Numbered from the stretch's first letter, positions 1 through 8,778 are shown. The stretch is DNA of 64,000 nucleotides from Streptomyces griseicoloratus (GCF_014534645.1 NZ_JACVQF010000025.1:49239-113238); one strand, 5' to 3'. Notes: generated from the sequence alone by a model not told the origin. Made by a program: numbers and translations.

Positions 1-1193
1 AGCACCAGGCCCTTGATGACCTGCTGCCAGTCGGTGCCGATGCCGACGAGGTTCATGCCGTTGTTCAGCACGCCCAGGACGAGACCGCCGATGATCGCGC
101 CGAGGACCGTGCCGACGCCGCCGCTCATCGACGCGCCGCCGATGAAGGAGGCGGCGATGGCCTCCAGCTCGAAGTTGAGGCCCGCCTTGGGCGAGGCCGC
201 GTTGAAGCGGGCGGCGAAGACCAGGCCCGCCAGGGCCGCGAGCATGCCCATGTTCAGGAAGACCAGGAAGGTGACCTTCTTGTCCTTCACACCCGACAGC
301 TTGGCCGCGGGCAGGTTGCCGCCGATGGCGTAGATGTGGCGGCCGACGATCGCGTTGCGCATGACGTAGCCGAAGCCGACCAGCAGCACGCCCAGGATCA
401 GCAGGACGATCGGGGCGCCCTTGTAGCTGGCGAGCAGCAGCGTGACGACGAGGACGGCGGCGACCAGGGCGACCAGCTTCAGCGCGAACAGCTTGGCCGG
501 CAGCACCTCCAGCGCGAACTCCTGCTGCCGCCTGCGGTCGCGGACCTCCTGGAAGACCACGAACGCTATCAGCAGCAGGCCCAGCAGCAGTGTCAGATTG
601 TGGTAGTTCGTGTCCGGACCGACCTCCGGCAGGAAGCCGTTGGCGACCTTCTGCAGGCCCTCCGGGAACGGGCCGAGGGTCTGGCCCTCCAGGAAGATCT
701 CCGTCAGACCGCGGAAGATCAGCATGCCCGCGAGGGTCACGATGAACGACGGTATGCCGCCGTAGGCGATGAAGAAGCCCTGCACGGCGCCCGCGACCGC
801 GCCCATCGCCAGGCACAGCACCAGCGCCAGCGGCCAGGGCAGATCGTGTTTGACCATGAACACGGCGGCCATCGAGCCGATGAACGCCGTCAGCGAGCCG
901 ACCGACAGGTCGATGTGCCCGGCGATGATCACCAGCATCATCCCGATCGCGAGGATCAGGATGTAGCTGTTCTGCAGCACCAGGTTGGAGACGTTGCGCG
1001 GCAGCAGCAGGTCGCCGTCGGTCCACACGGCGAACAGCACCACGATCAGGCCGAGGGCGAACAGCATGCCGTACTGCCGCATGTTGCGGCGCATGCCGTC
1101 CAGCACCAGCTGGAGCAGGCCGTCGCCGCCGGCCGGCCCGCCCTTGCCGGCCGGCGCGGGGGCCGGTGTCCTGTCGGTCACATCCGTGCTCAT
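1..1193 (-). CDS. mmsB: Multiple-monosaccharide ABC transporter permease MmsB/GguB (partial, 3' end beyond window)
   Basis: Inner-membrane permease of a sugar importer, the partner of the ATPase and binding protein upstream. The reverse-strand frame is open from the ATG at 1193 to the window edge, so the C-terminus is missing. Reading it gives an N-terminal Pro/Ala/Gly-rich stretch followed by many hydrophobic segments and the family signatures [28 protein letters not shown] and [19 protein letters not shown], which are typical of the XylH/MmsB/RbsC branch. The start overlaps the stop of the ATPase gene by four bases (ATGA), so the two are translationally coupled. The substrate cannot be read from the permease; the ChvE-type binding protein suggests aldoses such as galactose, arabinose or xylose. 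Confidence 0.92.
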   Translation of the reverse strand, partial: MSTDVTDRTPAPAPAGKGGPAGGDGLLQLVLDGMRRNMRQYGMLFALGLIVVLFAVWTDGDLLLPRNVSNLVLQNSYILILAIGMMLVIIAGHIDLSVGSLTAFIGSMAAVFMVKHDLPWPLALVLCLAMGAVAGAVQGFFIAYGGIPSFIVTLAGMLIFRGLTEIFLEGQTLGPFPEGLQKVANGFLPEVGPDTNYHNLTLLLGLLLIAFVVFQEVRDRRRQQEFALEVLPAKLFALKLVALVAAVLVVTLLLASYKGAPIVLLILGVLLVGFGYVMRNAIVGRHIYAIGGNLPAAKLSGVKDKKVTFLVFLNMGMLAALAGLVFAARFNAASPKAGLNFELEAIAASFIGGASMSGGVGTVLGAIIGGLVLGVLNNGMNLVGIGTDWQQVIKGLV

Positions 1194-2740
1194 CGGGTTA
1201 CCTCTTTGTCCTTCGTCATCTGACGCATCAGCGATTCCTGCGAGGCCTCGGCCCGCGAGAACTCACCGGTCAGCCGTCCCGCGGCCATGGTGTAGATGCG
1301 GTCGCACATGCCGAGCAGCTCGGGCAGCTCGGAGGAGATGAAGACGACCGCCTTGCCCTGGGCGGCCAGTTGGTCGATGACCGTGTAGATCTCGTACTTC
1401 GCGCCGACGTCGATGCCGCGCGTCGGCTCGTCCAGGATCAGCACGTCCGGACCGGCGAAGATCCACTTGCTGAGGACGACCTTCTGCTGGTTGCCGCCGG
1501 ACAGCTTGCCCACGGGCTCGAACACGGTCGGCGCCTTGATGTTCATGGACTTGCGGAAGTTCTCGGCGACCTGCCGCTCCTCGTGTTCGTCCACGACACC
1601 GTGCCTCGCCACCTTGTCCAGGGCGCTGAGCGAGATGTTGCGGTTGATGGTGTCGATGAGGTTCAGGCCGTAGTGCTTGCGGTCCTCGGTGACGTAGGCG
1701 ATGCCCTGCCCGACCGCCTCGGGGACGGTCTTCGTCCGGATCTCCCGGCCGTCCTTGAGGACCGTGCCGCCCGCGTAGCGGCCGTAGGTGCGGCCGAAGA
1801 CGCTCATCGCGAGTTCGGTGCGCCCGGCGCCCATCAGGCCCGCGATGCCCACGATCTCCCCGCGCCGCACCTGCAGCGACACATCGTCGACCACCTTGCG
1901 CTGCTGGTCGATGGGGTGGTGCACGGTCCAGTTGCGGATCTCCAGGGCGGGCGCGGCGCCCTCCTCCGGCTCGTGCGGGGACCGCTCGGGGAAGCGGTGC
2001 TCCAGGTCGCGGCCGACCATCCCGCTGATGATCCGGTCCTCGGTGGTCTCGGGGGCCTTCACGTCCAGCGTCTCGATGGTCCGGCCGTCCCGCAGGATGG
2101 TCACGGAGTCGGCGACGTGGCGGATCTCGTTCAGCTTGTGGGAGATGATGATCGAGGTGATGCCCTGGTCCTTCAACTGCAGGATCAGGTCCAGGAGTTT
2201 GCCGCTGTCCTCGTCGTTGAGCGCCGCCGTCGGCTCGTCGAGGATGAGCAGCTTCACCTTCTTCGACAGCGCCTTGGCGATCTCCACCAGCTGCTGCTTG
2301 CCGACACCGATGTCGGCGACGCGGGTCTCGGGGTGCTCGTCGAGACCGACCCGGCGCAGCAGCTCGGTGGCGTGCCGGAGCGTGTCGTTCCAGTTGATGA
2401 AGCCGCGCGTGGCGTGCTCGTTGCCGAGGAAGATGTTCTCCGCGATGGAGAGGTAGGGCACCAGGGCCAGCTCCTGGTGGATGATCACGATGCCGTGCTG
2501 CTCACTGGCCCTGATGTCCCTGAACGCGCAGGGCTGCGACTCGAAGAGGATCTCGCCCTCGTAGGTGCCGTGGGGATGGACGCCGGAGAGCACCTTCATC
2601 AGCGTCGACTTTCCGGCGCCGTTCTCCCCGCAGATGGCGTGGACCTCGCCCCGGCGGACGGTCAGCGTGACGTCCGACAGCGCCTTGACGCCGGGAAAGG
2701 TCTTGACGATCGAGCGCATTTCCAGGACGGGTCCCGCCAT
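1190..2740 (-). CDS. mmsA: Multiple-monosaccharide ABC transporter ATP-binding protein MmsA/GguA
   Basis: Cytoplasmic ATPase that powers the sugar importer. About 516 residues with two tandem ABC domains, the usual layout for monosaccharide transporters. The first domain has Walker [10 protein letters not shown] at residues 38-46 and Walker [12 protein letters not shown]. The second has a degenerate P-loop ([13 protein letters not shown]), signature [14 protein letters not shown] and Walker [13 protein letters not shown]. An in-frame TTG at 2755 would lengthen it by five residues, but GGAAGG at 2748-2753 lies seven bases before the ATG at 2740 and would be inside the longer form, so the ATG is preferred. 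The gene follows the binding-protein gene after 32 bases and overlaps the permease gene by four bases. Confidence 0.95.
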   Translation of the reverse strand: MAGPVLEMRSIVKTFPGVKALSDVTLTVRRGEVHAICGENGAGKSTLMKVLSGVHPHGTYEGEILFESQPCAFRDIRASEQHGIVIIHQELALVPYLSIAENIFLGNEHATRGFINWNDTLRHATELLRRVGLDEHPETRVADIGVGKQQLVEIAKALSKKVKLLILDEPTAALNDEDSGKLLDLILQLKDQGITSIIISHKLNEIRHVADSVTILRDGRTIETLDVKAPETTEDRIISGMVGRDLEHRFPERSPHEPEEGAAPALEIRNWTVHHPIDQQRKVVDDVSLQVRRGEIVGIAGLMGAGRTELAMSVFGRTYGRYAGGTVLKDGREIRTKTVPEAVGQGIAYVTEDRKHYGLNLIDTINRNISLSALDKVARHGVVDEHEERQVAENFRKSMNIKAPTVFEPVGKLSGGNQQKVVLSKWIFAGPDVLILDEPTRGIDVGAKYEIYTVIDQLAAQGKAVVFISSELPELLGMCDRIYTMAAGRLTGEFSRAEASQESLMRQMTKDKEVTR

Positions 2741-2772
2741 GGTCGTGCCTTCCAATCACTAGGGAGCGGCGG

Positions 2773-3885
2773 TTACTTGAGGTCGCTTTCCTTGATGTAG
2801 CCGGAGTCGACGACGACCTTCTGGTAGTTGGCCTTGTCCACGGCGACCGGCTCCAGCAGGTAGGCGGGGACGACCTTCGCGCCGTTGTCGTAGGTCTTGG
2901 TGTCGTTGACCTCGGGCTTCTTGTCGTTCAGCAGCGCGTCGACCATGTTCGCGGACACCTTCGCCAGCTCGCGGGTGTCCTTGTAGACGGTCATCGACTG
3001 CTCGTCCGCGATGATCGACTTCACCGAGGCGACCTCGGCGTCCTGGCCGGTGACGATCGGCAGCGGCTTGCTCTTCGAGCCGTAGTCGTCCGACTTCAGG
3101 GCCGAGAGGATGCCGATGGAGATGCCGTCGTAGGGCGAGAGGACGGCGTCGACCCGCTGGCTCTTGTAGGACGAGGTCAGGATGTCGTCCATGCGCTTCT
3201 GGGCGGTGCCGCCGTCCCAGCGCAGGGTGGTGACCTGGTTGAGGCTGGTCTGCCCGGACCGCACGACGAGCTGCTTCTTGTCGATGTACGGCTGCAGGAC
3301 GTTCATCGCGCCCTGGAAGAAGTAGCGGGTGTTGTTGTCGTCGTTCGAGCCGGCGAACAGCTCGATGTTGAACGGCCCCTTCTTGCTGCCGTCCTTGAGG
3401 CCGAGCTTCTCCAGGATGTACGTGCCCTGCAGCTCGCCGACCTTCTCGTTGTCGAAGGAGGCGTAGTAGTCGACGTTCTCGGTGCCGAGGATGAGGCGGT
3501 CGTAGGAGATCACCGGGATGTCGGCGTCCTTGGCCTGCTGCATCACGTTGTTCAGCGACTTGTTGTCGATGGCCGCGACGATCAGCGCCTTGACGCCCTG
3601 CGTGATCAGGTTCTCGATCTGCGACACCTGCTGGTCGGGGTCGTCCTCGCCGTAGACCAGCTTGGTCTTGAAGCCCTTGGACTCCAGCTCCTTCTTGACG
3701 TTGTTGCCGTCGGCGATCCAGCGCTCGGAGGACTTGGTCGGCATCGCGATGCCGATGGTGGCGCCCTCGGCGCCGCCCTTGCCCTCCTCGCTGCCGCCCT
3801 CGCTGTCCTGGCCGCAGGCGGTCAGGGTCAGCGCGAGGGAGGCGGCGGTGGCTATGGCGGCGAGTGCGGCTCTGCGGTTGCGCAT
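2773..3885 (-). CDS. chvE: ChvE-type multiple-monosaccharide-binding lipoprotein
   Basis: Extracellular lipoprotein that captures sugar for the MmsAB permease. The first residues [10 protein letters not shown] lead into a hydrophobic stretch and lipobox LTAC (Cys24), followed by a Gly/Glu-rich linker. The mature domain is a periplasmic-binding-protein fold with [13 protein letters not shown], the hinge region [27 protein letters not shown] and [13 protein letters not shown], all close to the ChvE/xylose-binding group. Three ATG codons sit close together (3894, 3891, 3885); AAGGA overlaps the first two and lies eight bases before the third, so 3885 is chosen (370 aa). A candidate promoter lies at 3936-3965. 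First gene of the transporter operon chvE-mmsA-mmsB. Confidence 0.95.
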   Translation of the reverse strand: MRNRRAALAAIATAASLALTLTACGQDSEGGSEEGKGGAEGATIGIAMPTKSSERWIADGNNVKKELESKGFKTKLVYGEDDPDQQVSQIENLITQGVKALIVAAIDNKSLNNVMQQAKDADIPVISYDRLILGTENVDYYASFDNEKVGELQGTYILEKLGLKDGSKKGPFNIELFAGSNDDNNTRYFFQGAMNVLQPYIDKKQLVVRSGQTSLNQVTTLRWDGGTAQKRMDDILTSSYKSQRVDAVLSPYDGISIGILSALKSDDYGSKSKPLPIVTGQDAEVASVKSIIADEQSMTVYKDTRELAKVSANMVDALLNDKKPEVNDTKTYDNGAKVVPAYLLEPVAVDKANYQKVVVDSGYIKESDLK

Positions 3886-3935
3886 GGTCATCATCCTTGA
3901 TGTGTGCGGGGTAGAACCGAGACGGGGTGTGTGGG

Positions 3936-3965
3936 ATTGTGCGCGGTCATGTCTTCTTTTGTGAA
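3936..3965 (-). promoter_or_regulatory. Candidate promoter of the chvE-mmsAB operon
   Basis: Read on the minus strand: -35 TTCACA (3960-3965), an 18-base spacer, then -10 CACAAT (3936-3941). This gives a leader of about 45 bases holding the AAGGA ribosome site. A perfect TTCCGGAA palindrome at 3972-3979, just upstream and overlapping the end of the preceding gene, could be part of an operator. This is inference from position and consensus. Confidence 0.45.
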
Positions 3966-3981
3966 GAGAGTTTCCGGAACG

Positions 3982-4950
3982 TTATGACGAGATCTCGAAC
4001 CGGTTGAGCGCTCCCGGCAGCCGGGAGCCGAGCGGGGCCATGTCGCCGTCCGCCCCGTGCCGCGCCAGCAGGTCCAGCGCCAGCCGCCCGCGCCGCACCC
4101 GCTCCTTGGCGGTGGCCAGCGTCAGTTCCCGCAGGTGGTGCCCGTACGGATAGATCCCGGGCGCCTTGGAGAGGCCGAACTTCAGGTACAGCGGCGCCCC
4201 TCGCCGGATCAGTTCGGCGACGTCGTACATCCGCACATAACCGCCCAGGTCGTCCGGCGCCTCGATGTACATGTCCATGGGCGCGGCCGAAACCCGGCGG
4301 ATCTCGGTCAGGTGAGCCGGTGTCAGGTCGCTGGGCACGTTGACCGAGTCGGCGCCCAGCCGCTCGTACACCGCGTACGAGGCCGGGTTGACGGGCCCGA
4401 CGAGCGCCGAGACCTTGAGCGTGGTGTCGGCGGGGATGATGCCGGCCACCCGCGCCCGGTGCAGCGTCCACAGCACGCCCTCGTCGGCGACGAGGAGGCA
4501 CTTCACGCCCAGCTCGGTCGCCCGGACGGCGTCCTCGACGCACCCGGCGACCGCGTCGTGGCCGCGTGCCCTCAGGCCCGCGCCGCCCGAGTCGGTCCGG
4601 GTGGAGCCGCCGATGTCCCAGGTGCCGCGCGGGCCGGTGAACAGGCAGAGCTCGATGTCGCGTTCGGCGGTGGCCTCGACCATCTCGGTGATCTCGGCGT
4701 CGGTCAGCATCCACACGCCGCTGCCCTGGCTGATCCGGTGGATCGGCACGTCCAGGCGCGAGGCCTCCTTCAGGACCACCGCCAGCGCCTCGGGGCCCTC
4801 GCAGGAGGGGATCTCGGTGCGCCAGCGGCCGCCGCCGGGGAAGGAGTGCGACGAGGCGTCGGCGGGGTCGAGGGCGGGCGCTCCCAGGCCGAGTGCGGTG
4901 AGCGCATGCTCACCGGGCCTGCGGGGTGCCGTGGCGGAAGCGTCGGTCAC
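3982..4950 (-). CDS. TIM-barrel protein resembling the U32 peptidase family, sugar-locus associated
   Basis: 322 residues with no signal peptide or membrane segment. The repeated beta/alpha rhythm (VPIHRISQGSG, IELCLFTGPRG, GVKCLLVADEG, TLKVSALVGPVNPAS, GADSVNVPSDLT, PMDMYIEAPDDLGG) suggests a TIM barrel. The stretch from GADSVNVPSDL to GGYVRMYD recalls the U32 peptidase family, but I do not see a complete diagnostic U32 motif, so the enzyme class is tentative. Start: GTG at 4950 with GAAGGA six bases upstream. It lies 96 bases before chvE in the same orientation and downstream of a terminator, so it probably begins its own transcript. Its constant place beside a monosaccharide importer suggests a sugar-related function rather than a protease. 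Confidence 0.8.
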   Translation of the reverse strand: MTDASATAPRRPGEHALTALGLGAPALDPADASSHSFPGGGRWRTEIPSCEGPEALAVVLKEASRLDVPIHRISQGSGVWMLTDAEITEMVEATAERDIELCLFTGPRGTWDIGGSTRTDSGGAGLRARGHDAVAGCVEDAVRATELGVKCLLVADEGVLWTLHRARVAGIIPADTTLKVSALVGPVNPASYAVYERLGADSVNVPSDLTPAHLTEIRRVSAAPMDMYIEAPDDLGGYVRMYDVAELIRRGAPLYLKFGLSKAPGIYPYGHHLRELTLATAKERVRRGRLALDLLARHGADGDMAPLGSRLPGALNRFEISS

Positions 4951-4964
4951 AAGCTGTCCTTCGT

Positions 4965-4973
4965 GTTCGATAT
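4965..4973. promoter_or_regulatory. GTTCGATAT element shared with the dehydratase promoter
   Basis: The nonamer GTTCGATAT lies 15 bases upstream of the U32-like start and again at 7261-7269, 20 bases upstream of the sugar-acid dehydratase start. A shared site in front of the two transcription units of one sugar locus suggests a common repressor, for example of the IclR, GntR or LacI family. No regulator gene is visible nearby. Confidence 0.35.
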
Positions 4974-5026
4974 GCCGGACAAAGTTCGCGGCACGGGGTA
5001 GGGGGAGGCGGAGGGCAGGGCTGGGA

Positions 5027-5071
5027 GTACGCCGGTACGGAGGCCGTCAGGTCGCCCCCGTACCGGCGTAC
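5027..5071 (-). terminator. Rho-independent-type hairpin after the alcohol dehydrogenase
   Basis: Perfect 14-bp inverted repeat, GTACGCCGGTACGG at 5027-5040 and its complement at 5058-5071, with a 17-base loop, beginning two bases after the alcohol dehydrogenase stop. No U tract, as is usual in Streptomyces. It separates the dehydratase-dehydrogenase unit from the U32-like gene. Confidence 0.7.
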
Positions 5072-5073
5072 GT

Positions 5074-6078
5074 TCAGGGACGCAGCAGGACCTTGCCCAC
5101 CTTCGGATCGCCGGACCCCACCAGCTCGATGGCCTGCGGGAACTCGGCGAGCGGCAGCTCGTGCGTCACGAGCGGCCGCGGGTCGAGCAGACCGGCCGCG
5201 AAGACGCGCACCGTGTGCGCCCACGCCTCGGGCGGCGCCCCGAAGACGGTGTGCACCTCCAGTTGCCGGACGACCAGGTCGGTGGGGTCGAGCCCGTCCG
5301 CGCCCGGCGCCGGGATCCCCGTCAGGACCAGGCGCCCGCCGCGCCGGAGCAGCGCGGCGGCGGTACGGGCGGCGTCGGCGGACCCGGCGGTCTCGATGAC
5401 GACGTCGAAGTCGCCGGGCAGCTCCCGGTCCTTGGTGCGGAAGCCGGTGGCGCCGTACCGCCGGGACAGCGCCTCCCGGTCGTCACGCGTGCCGACCACC
5501 AGCAGCTCGCCCGGGGAGGCGGCGCGCAGGAACTGCACCGCGAACATGCCGAGGGTCCCGGTGCCGACGACGGCGACCCGCTCGCCGGGGCGGGCGTTCG
5601 CCTTGAGCGCGGCGGCGGCGATGCAGGCGGCCGGCTCCAGGAGGGCGGCGGCGGTGAGGTCGGCGTCGTCCGGCAGGGGGTGCAGCAGGCGGGCCGGGAG
5701 CGTCAGCGTGGGAGCCATGGCGCCCGGCTGGGTGAACCCGGTCTCCTCGTACCCGGCGCCGCACAGCGTCGTCTCGCCCGCGTGGCAGCGGTCGCAGACC
5801 TGGCAGTTGCGGAACCCCTCGCCGACGACCTTGCGCCCGACGAGCGACGCGGGCACTCCGGCGCCGACCCGCGCCACGGTCCCGGACCACTCGTGGCCGG
5901 GGACGAGCGGGTAACGCACGTACCCCTCGGGCCGGTTGCCCTGGTAGACCTCCCGGTCGCTGCCGCAGATCCCGGCGGCGTGCACCCGGACCAGGGCCTC
6001 GCCCGGACCGGGGTCGCGCGGCTCGTGCGGGACGAGCCGGTGCTCGCCCGGCGCCTCGATGACGACGGCGGTGCTCAC
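5074..6078 (-). CDS. Zinc-binding alcohol dehydrogenase (medium-chain, sorbitol/threonine dehydrogenase-like)
   Basis: Cytoplasmic NAD(P)-dependent dehydrogenase of the zinc MDR family, 334 residues. GICGSDREVY near residue 40 carries the catalytic zinc Cys, GHEWSGTVARVG the next ligands, and NCQVCDRCHAGETTLC the four structural-zinc cysteines. The Rossmann motif is VAVVGTGTLGMFAVQFL. The GTG start at 6078 overlaps the stop of the dehydratase gene by four bases (GTGA), so the two enzymes are coupled; a longer N-terminus starting at 6123 would lie inside the dehydratase. Acting beside a sugar-acid dehydratase and a sugar importer, it plausibly oxidises a sugar or polyol. Exact substrate unknown. 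Confidence 0.93.
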   Translation of the reverse strand: MSTAVVIEAPGEHRLVPHEPRDPGPGEALVRVHAAGICGSDREVYQGNRPEGYVRYPLVPGHEWSGTVARVGAGVPASLVGRKVVGEGFRNCQVCDRCHAGETTLCGAGYEETGFTQPGAMAPTLTLPARLLHPLPDDADLTAAALLEPAACIAAAALKANARPGERVAVVGTGTLGMFAVQFLRAASPGELLVVGTRDDREALSRRYGATGFRTKDRELPGDFDVVIETAGSADAARTAAALLRRGGRLVLTGIPAPGADGLDPTDLVVRQLEVHTVFGAPPEAWAHTVRVFAAGLLDPRPLVTHELPLAEFPQAIELVGSGDPKVGKVLLRP

Positions 6079-7241
6079 GCCTGCGTCCCCTTCGGCTTGC
6101 GCTGCTCCCAGCCCTCGGCCCACAGGTCGAACCGGGCCTGCTGCTGCGGGAACTCGGCCGCCGCGTCGGTGTCCAGCTCGACACCGAGGCCGGGCGCGTC
6201 GGACAGGTGGAAGCAGCCGTCCTCCGGGTCCACCTGGGGGGCGCCCTTGACGACCTTCTTGATCTCCGCGTCGGCGAAGTCGTTGAAGTGCTCCAGGATC
6301 TTGAAGTTGGGGGAGGTGAAGCCCACCTGGAGCGAGGCGGCGGTGAGGACGGACCCGCCCACGTTGTGCGGGGCGACGAGCATGTAGTGGGTCTCGGCGG
6401 TCGCGGCCAGCTTCCGGGTCTCCCAGATGCCGCCGATGTGGCCGACGTCCGGCTGGATGATGTCCACCGACTGGTCCTCGAACAGCTCGCGGAACTCGAT
6501 CCGGTCGTGGATGCGCTCGCCCGTGGCGACCGGCAGGTCCACCTTCTCGGCCACCTTCCTCAGCGCCTTGAGGTTCTCCGGCGGGACCGGCTCCTCCAGC
6601 CAGGCCGGCTTGAAGGGCGCCATCTCCTTGGCGAGCCGGACGGCGGTGGCGGGGGAGAAGCGCCCGTGCATCTCCAGCATCAGCTCGGCGTCGGGCCCGA
6701 TCGCGTCCCGCACGGCCTCGATCAGCGACACGGCGTACAGGGTCTGCTCGTGGTCGAGTTCGAAGTGCCCGGTGCCGAAGGGGTCGATCTTCAGGGCCCG
6801 GTACCCGCGCTCCATGACCCCCTGTGCGGCCTTGTGGTAGGCCTCCGGGGTCCGCTCGGTCGTGTACCAGCCGTTGGCGTAGGCCTTCACCTTGTCGGTG
6901 ACCTTGCCGCCCAGCAGCTGCCAGACCGGGACGCCGAGTGCCTTGCCCTTGATGTCCCAGCAGGCCATCTCGACGACGGCGATGCCGGACATCACGATCT
7001 CACCCGCGCGGCCGTAGTCGCCGTACTTCATACGCCGGGTCAGGTCCTCGACGGCGAACGGATCGGAGCCGAGAATTTGGTTGGCCTCCGCCTCCTTCAG
7101 ATATCCGAGGAGGGCGTCGGTGTGGCCCAGCATCCGGGTCTCGCCGACTCCCGTGATCCCCTCGTCGGTGTGCACCTGGACGTACGTCAGGTTGCGCCAC
7201 GGCGTCCCGACCACGTGCGTGCTGATTCCGGTGATGCGCAC
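6075..7241 (-). CDS. Enolase-superfamily sugar-acid dehydratase (mandelate racemase subgroup, galactonate dehydratase-like)
   Basis: 388 residues. The N-terminal capping domain starts MRITGISTHVVGTPW. The C-terminal barrel shows ALKIDPFG, LMLEMHGRF, WLEEPVPPEN, ATGERIHDRIEF, DIIQPDVGHIGG and LVAPHNVGGSV, which supply the metal-binding acids and catalytic His of the mandelate racemase subgroup. EMHGRF recalls the D-galactonate/mannonate dehydratases. An open frame continues to 7385, but GAGGGG lies eight bases before the GTG at 7241, which also gives the usual family N-terminus. First gene of a two-gene operon with the dehydrogenase. The promoter region holds inverted repeats suggesting repressor control. 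Confidence 0.93.
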   Translation of the reverse strand: MRITGISTHVVGTPWRNLTYVQVHTDEGITGVGETRMLGHTDALLGYLKEAEANQILGSDPFAVEDLTRRMKYGDYGRAGEIVMSGIAVVEMACWDIKGKALGVPVWQLLGGKVTDKVKAYANGWYTTERTPEAYHKAAQGVMERGYRALKIDPFGTGHFELDHEQTLYAVSLIEAVRDAIGPDAELMLEMHGRFSPATAVRLAKEMAPFKPAWLEEPVPPENLKALRKVAEKVDLPVATGERIHDRIEFRELFEDQSVDIIQPDVGHIGGIWETRKLAATAETHYMLVAPHNVGGSVLTAASLQVGFTSPNFKILEHFNDFADAEIKKVVKGAPQVDPEDGCFHLSDAPGLGVELDTDAAAEFPQQQARFDLWAEGWEQRKPKGTQA

Positions 7242-7429
7242 GACAGTTGCCCCTCGCTGCGTTCGATATTTCGGCACTCGTTCGAAATGCTGGCGTGACA
7301 GTAAGGAGGGGGCGGTGTGGGTGTCAATGGGTCGGACACATAACGGTTTCGGGAGTTTCGAAACCCGGGGCGGCGGCTTCCGCACACAACATTCACAGCC
7401 GGCTCTAGGAACGTAACCGTGCCGGAATC
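7242..7429. promoter_or_regulatory. Intergenic control region of the dehydratase operon with inverted repeats
   Basis: Divergent region between the dehydratase (minus) and the zinc-ribbon gene (plus). It holds the shared GTTCGATAT (7261-7269), an inverted repeat ATTTCG (7268-7273) / CGAAAT (7283-7288) with a nine-base spacer, and the ten-base palindrome GTTTCGAAAC at 7355-7364. The TTTCGAAA-like core recurs, so one dimeric repressor could bind at several positions. Inference from symmetry only. Confidence 0.4.
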
Positions 7430-7435
7430 TAGCCT
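7430..7435 (+). promoter_or_regulatory. TAGCCT -10 box, predicted leaderless start
   Basis: TAGCCT ends nine bases before the ATG at 7445, which has no Shine-Dalgarno sequence; transcription is expected to begin at or next to the start codon. Confidence 0.5.
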
Positions 7436-7444
7436 TCCCGCGTC

Positions 7445-8152
7445 ATGGACTACTGCCACCCGTGCCACCGGCACCTCAACGGCGCCCTCGCCTGCCCGGG
7501 ATGCGGCACCCCGGTCGAAGAACTCCGCGCGCCCGGCACCGGGGAGCCGTACCCGGAGGCTCCCGAAGACGCCGGTGCCGGTGCCGGCCCCGGTGCCGAC
7601 GAGGGGGCCGGCGCCGTGCGTCCGGCCGGGCGCGGCGGGGCGGGCAGCCGCCGCGACCGCAAGGCCGCGGCTCACCGCCGGCGCCGGCGCCGGACCCTGC
7701 TGATCGCGGCGGGTTTCGTGCTGGCGGCGGGCGGGCTGAGCCTCGCGGAACTCGGCATGGACGCACCGGGGCCGCCGGCGAAGCCGGCCGCCGCCGGGGG
7801 CGAGACGGCCGACGGCGGGGTGACGGCGGAGGTCGAGGAGACGGCCGTGCCGCGGGGCGGGGCGTCCCGGGCGGGCGGGGGCACGCCGTCGCGGTCGTCC
7901 GCCGCCGAAGCCTCCGAGTCCCCGGCGTCCCCGTCGGCGTCCCCGGAGACCGGGGAGCCGGAGGCCACGGCCACCGGCGAGGAGACGGAGCCGGGCCGCC
8001 CGGTCACGTCCAGAAGCGCCGGAACGATACGCCCCTCGGCGACACCGCCCGCGCAGACGCCGCCGACCGCGCGGCCGACGCCCACCCCCACCGCGCCGGC
8101 CACCCCGAGCCCGTCGCAGACGTGCGACCGCTTCCTGTGGTGGTGCACCTGA
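7445..8152 (+). CDS. SCO2400-family-like zinc-ribbon, single-pass membrane protein with Ser/Pro/Thr-rich exterior
   Basis: 235 residues of unknown function. The N-terminus MDYCHPCHRHLNGALACPGCG has two CxxC pairs (C4/C7 and C17/C20), a probable zinc ribbon. After an acidic/Gly-rich linker and a basic patch (RRRRRRT) there is one membrane segment (LLIAAGFVLAAGGLSLAEL, about residues 80-98), and then a long Ala/Pro/Ser/Thr/Glu-rich tail that ends CDRFLWWCT with two cysteines. By charge the zinc ribbon is inside and the tail outside. It looks like the Streptomyces family named after SCO2400; the role is not known. Expressed alone from a predicted leaderless promoter. Confidence 0.75.
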   Translation: MDYCHPCHRHLNGALACPGCGTPVEELRAPGTGEPYPEAPEDAGAGAGPGADEGAGAVRPAGRGGAGSRRDRKAAAHRRRRRRTLLIAAGFVLAAGGLSLAELGMDAPGPPAKPAAAGGETADGGVTAEVEETAVPRGGASRAGGGTPSRSSAAEASESPASPSASPETGEPEATATGEETEPGRPVTSRSAGTIRPSATPPAQTPPTARPTPTPTAPATPSPSQTCDRFLWWCT

Positions 8153-8226
8153 GGCGCACAAGCCGCCCCCGGGGCCCGGCGGCGTACTGAGGGACGGGAC
8201 GCCCGTGGCGGACCCGCCCCGGACGC

Positions 8227-8667
8227 TCAGTCGCCCAGCATCGTCCGCAACGCGTCCCGCAGCGCCAGCCGCTCCTGCTCCGACAGGGCCGCCAGCGGCT
8301 CCCGGGCGAACCGCAGGGACTCGCGCAGTCCGCGCGCCACCCGTCGCCCCTCCTGCGTGGCCGCCGCCACCTTCACCCGCCGGTCGGCGGGGTCCGGCCG
8401 CCGCTCCACCAGCCCCCGGGCCTCCAGCCGGTCCACGATCCCGGTGACGTTCGACGGCTCGCACTTCAGCTTCTGCGCCAGCTTCCGCATCGGCAGCGGC
8501 TCCAGCGAGAGCAGGCTGAGCAGCTTCGCCTGGGCCCCGGTCAGGGCCTGTTCGGCCGCGGCCTCCTCGTAGTCGGCGTGGAAGCGGGCCACGACCTCGC
8601 CGATGAGCTCGACGACCTCCAGGGTGAGGGTGTCGGGTCGACGGGTCGTGTCGTGTGGGGTGGGCAT
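8227..8667 (-). CDS. MarR family transcriptional regulator
   Basis: Winged-helix dimeric repressor of about 146 residues. Recognition region: LTGAQAKLLSLLSLEPLPMRKLAQKLKCEPSNVTGIVDRLEARGLVERRPDPADRRVK, followed by the dimerisation helix ending LALRDALRTMLGD. The ATG at 8667 lies seven bases after TACCCT (minus strand), a leaderless arrangement; a GTG at 8685 would start upstream of the predicted transcript. It is divergent from the NADP oxidoreductase, with two perfect palindromes between them, so it very likely represses itself and that gene. It is not a typical OhrR, although ohr lies two genes away: the N-terminal redox Cys is absent and the only Cys is in the recognition helix region (KLKCEPS). 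Confidence 0.92.
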   Translation of the reverse strand: MPTPHDTTRRPDTLTLEVVELIGEVVARFHADYEEAAAEQALTGAQAKLLSLLSLEPLPMRKLAQKLKCEPSNVTGIVDRLEARGLVERRPDPADRRVKVAAATQEGRRVARGLRESLRFAREPLAALSEQERLALRDALRTMLGD

Positions 8668-8674
8668 GGGATCC

Positions 8675-8742
8675 AGGGTACCCACTTGTTTGACAACCTG
8701 AAATGTTCAGGAGCATGGTTGTTTCAGGTACTGAAGTACCTG
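8675..8742. promoter_or_regulatory. marR/oxidoreductase divergent promoter with two perfect operators
   Basis: Two perfect inverted repeats: CCTGAA-ATG-TTCAGG at 8697-8711 and CAGGTACT-GA-AGTACCTG at 8725-8742; both contain TTCAGG/CCTGAA-like half sites (TTTCAGG at 8722-8728). The -10 box for marR is TACCCT (complement of 8675-8680). On the plus strand TTGACA at 8690-8695 can serve as the -35 box for the oxidoreductase. Binding at both palindromes would block both directions. Confidence 0.7.
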
Positions 8743-8778
8743 TAGCCGTGCCGTGCTCGTGAGGAAAGGCGCCCCCAC

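Noticed and set aside
336-1223. Long open frames antisense to the mmsB and mmsA genes (also 1166-2800)
   Set aside because: They are Gln/Asp/Arg/His-rich translations of the complementary strand of clear ABC-transporter genes, a known effect of GC-rich codon bias.
8227-8667. OhrR as identity of the MarR regulator
   Set aside because: OhrR has a reactive Cys near the N-terminus; this protein has its only Cys in the helix-turn-helix region, and it is divergent from a reductase rather than adjacent to ohr.
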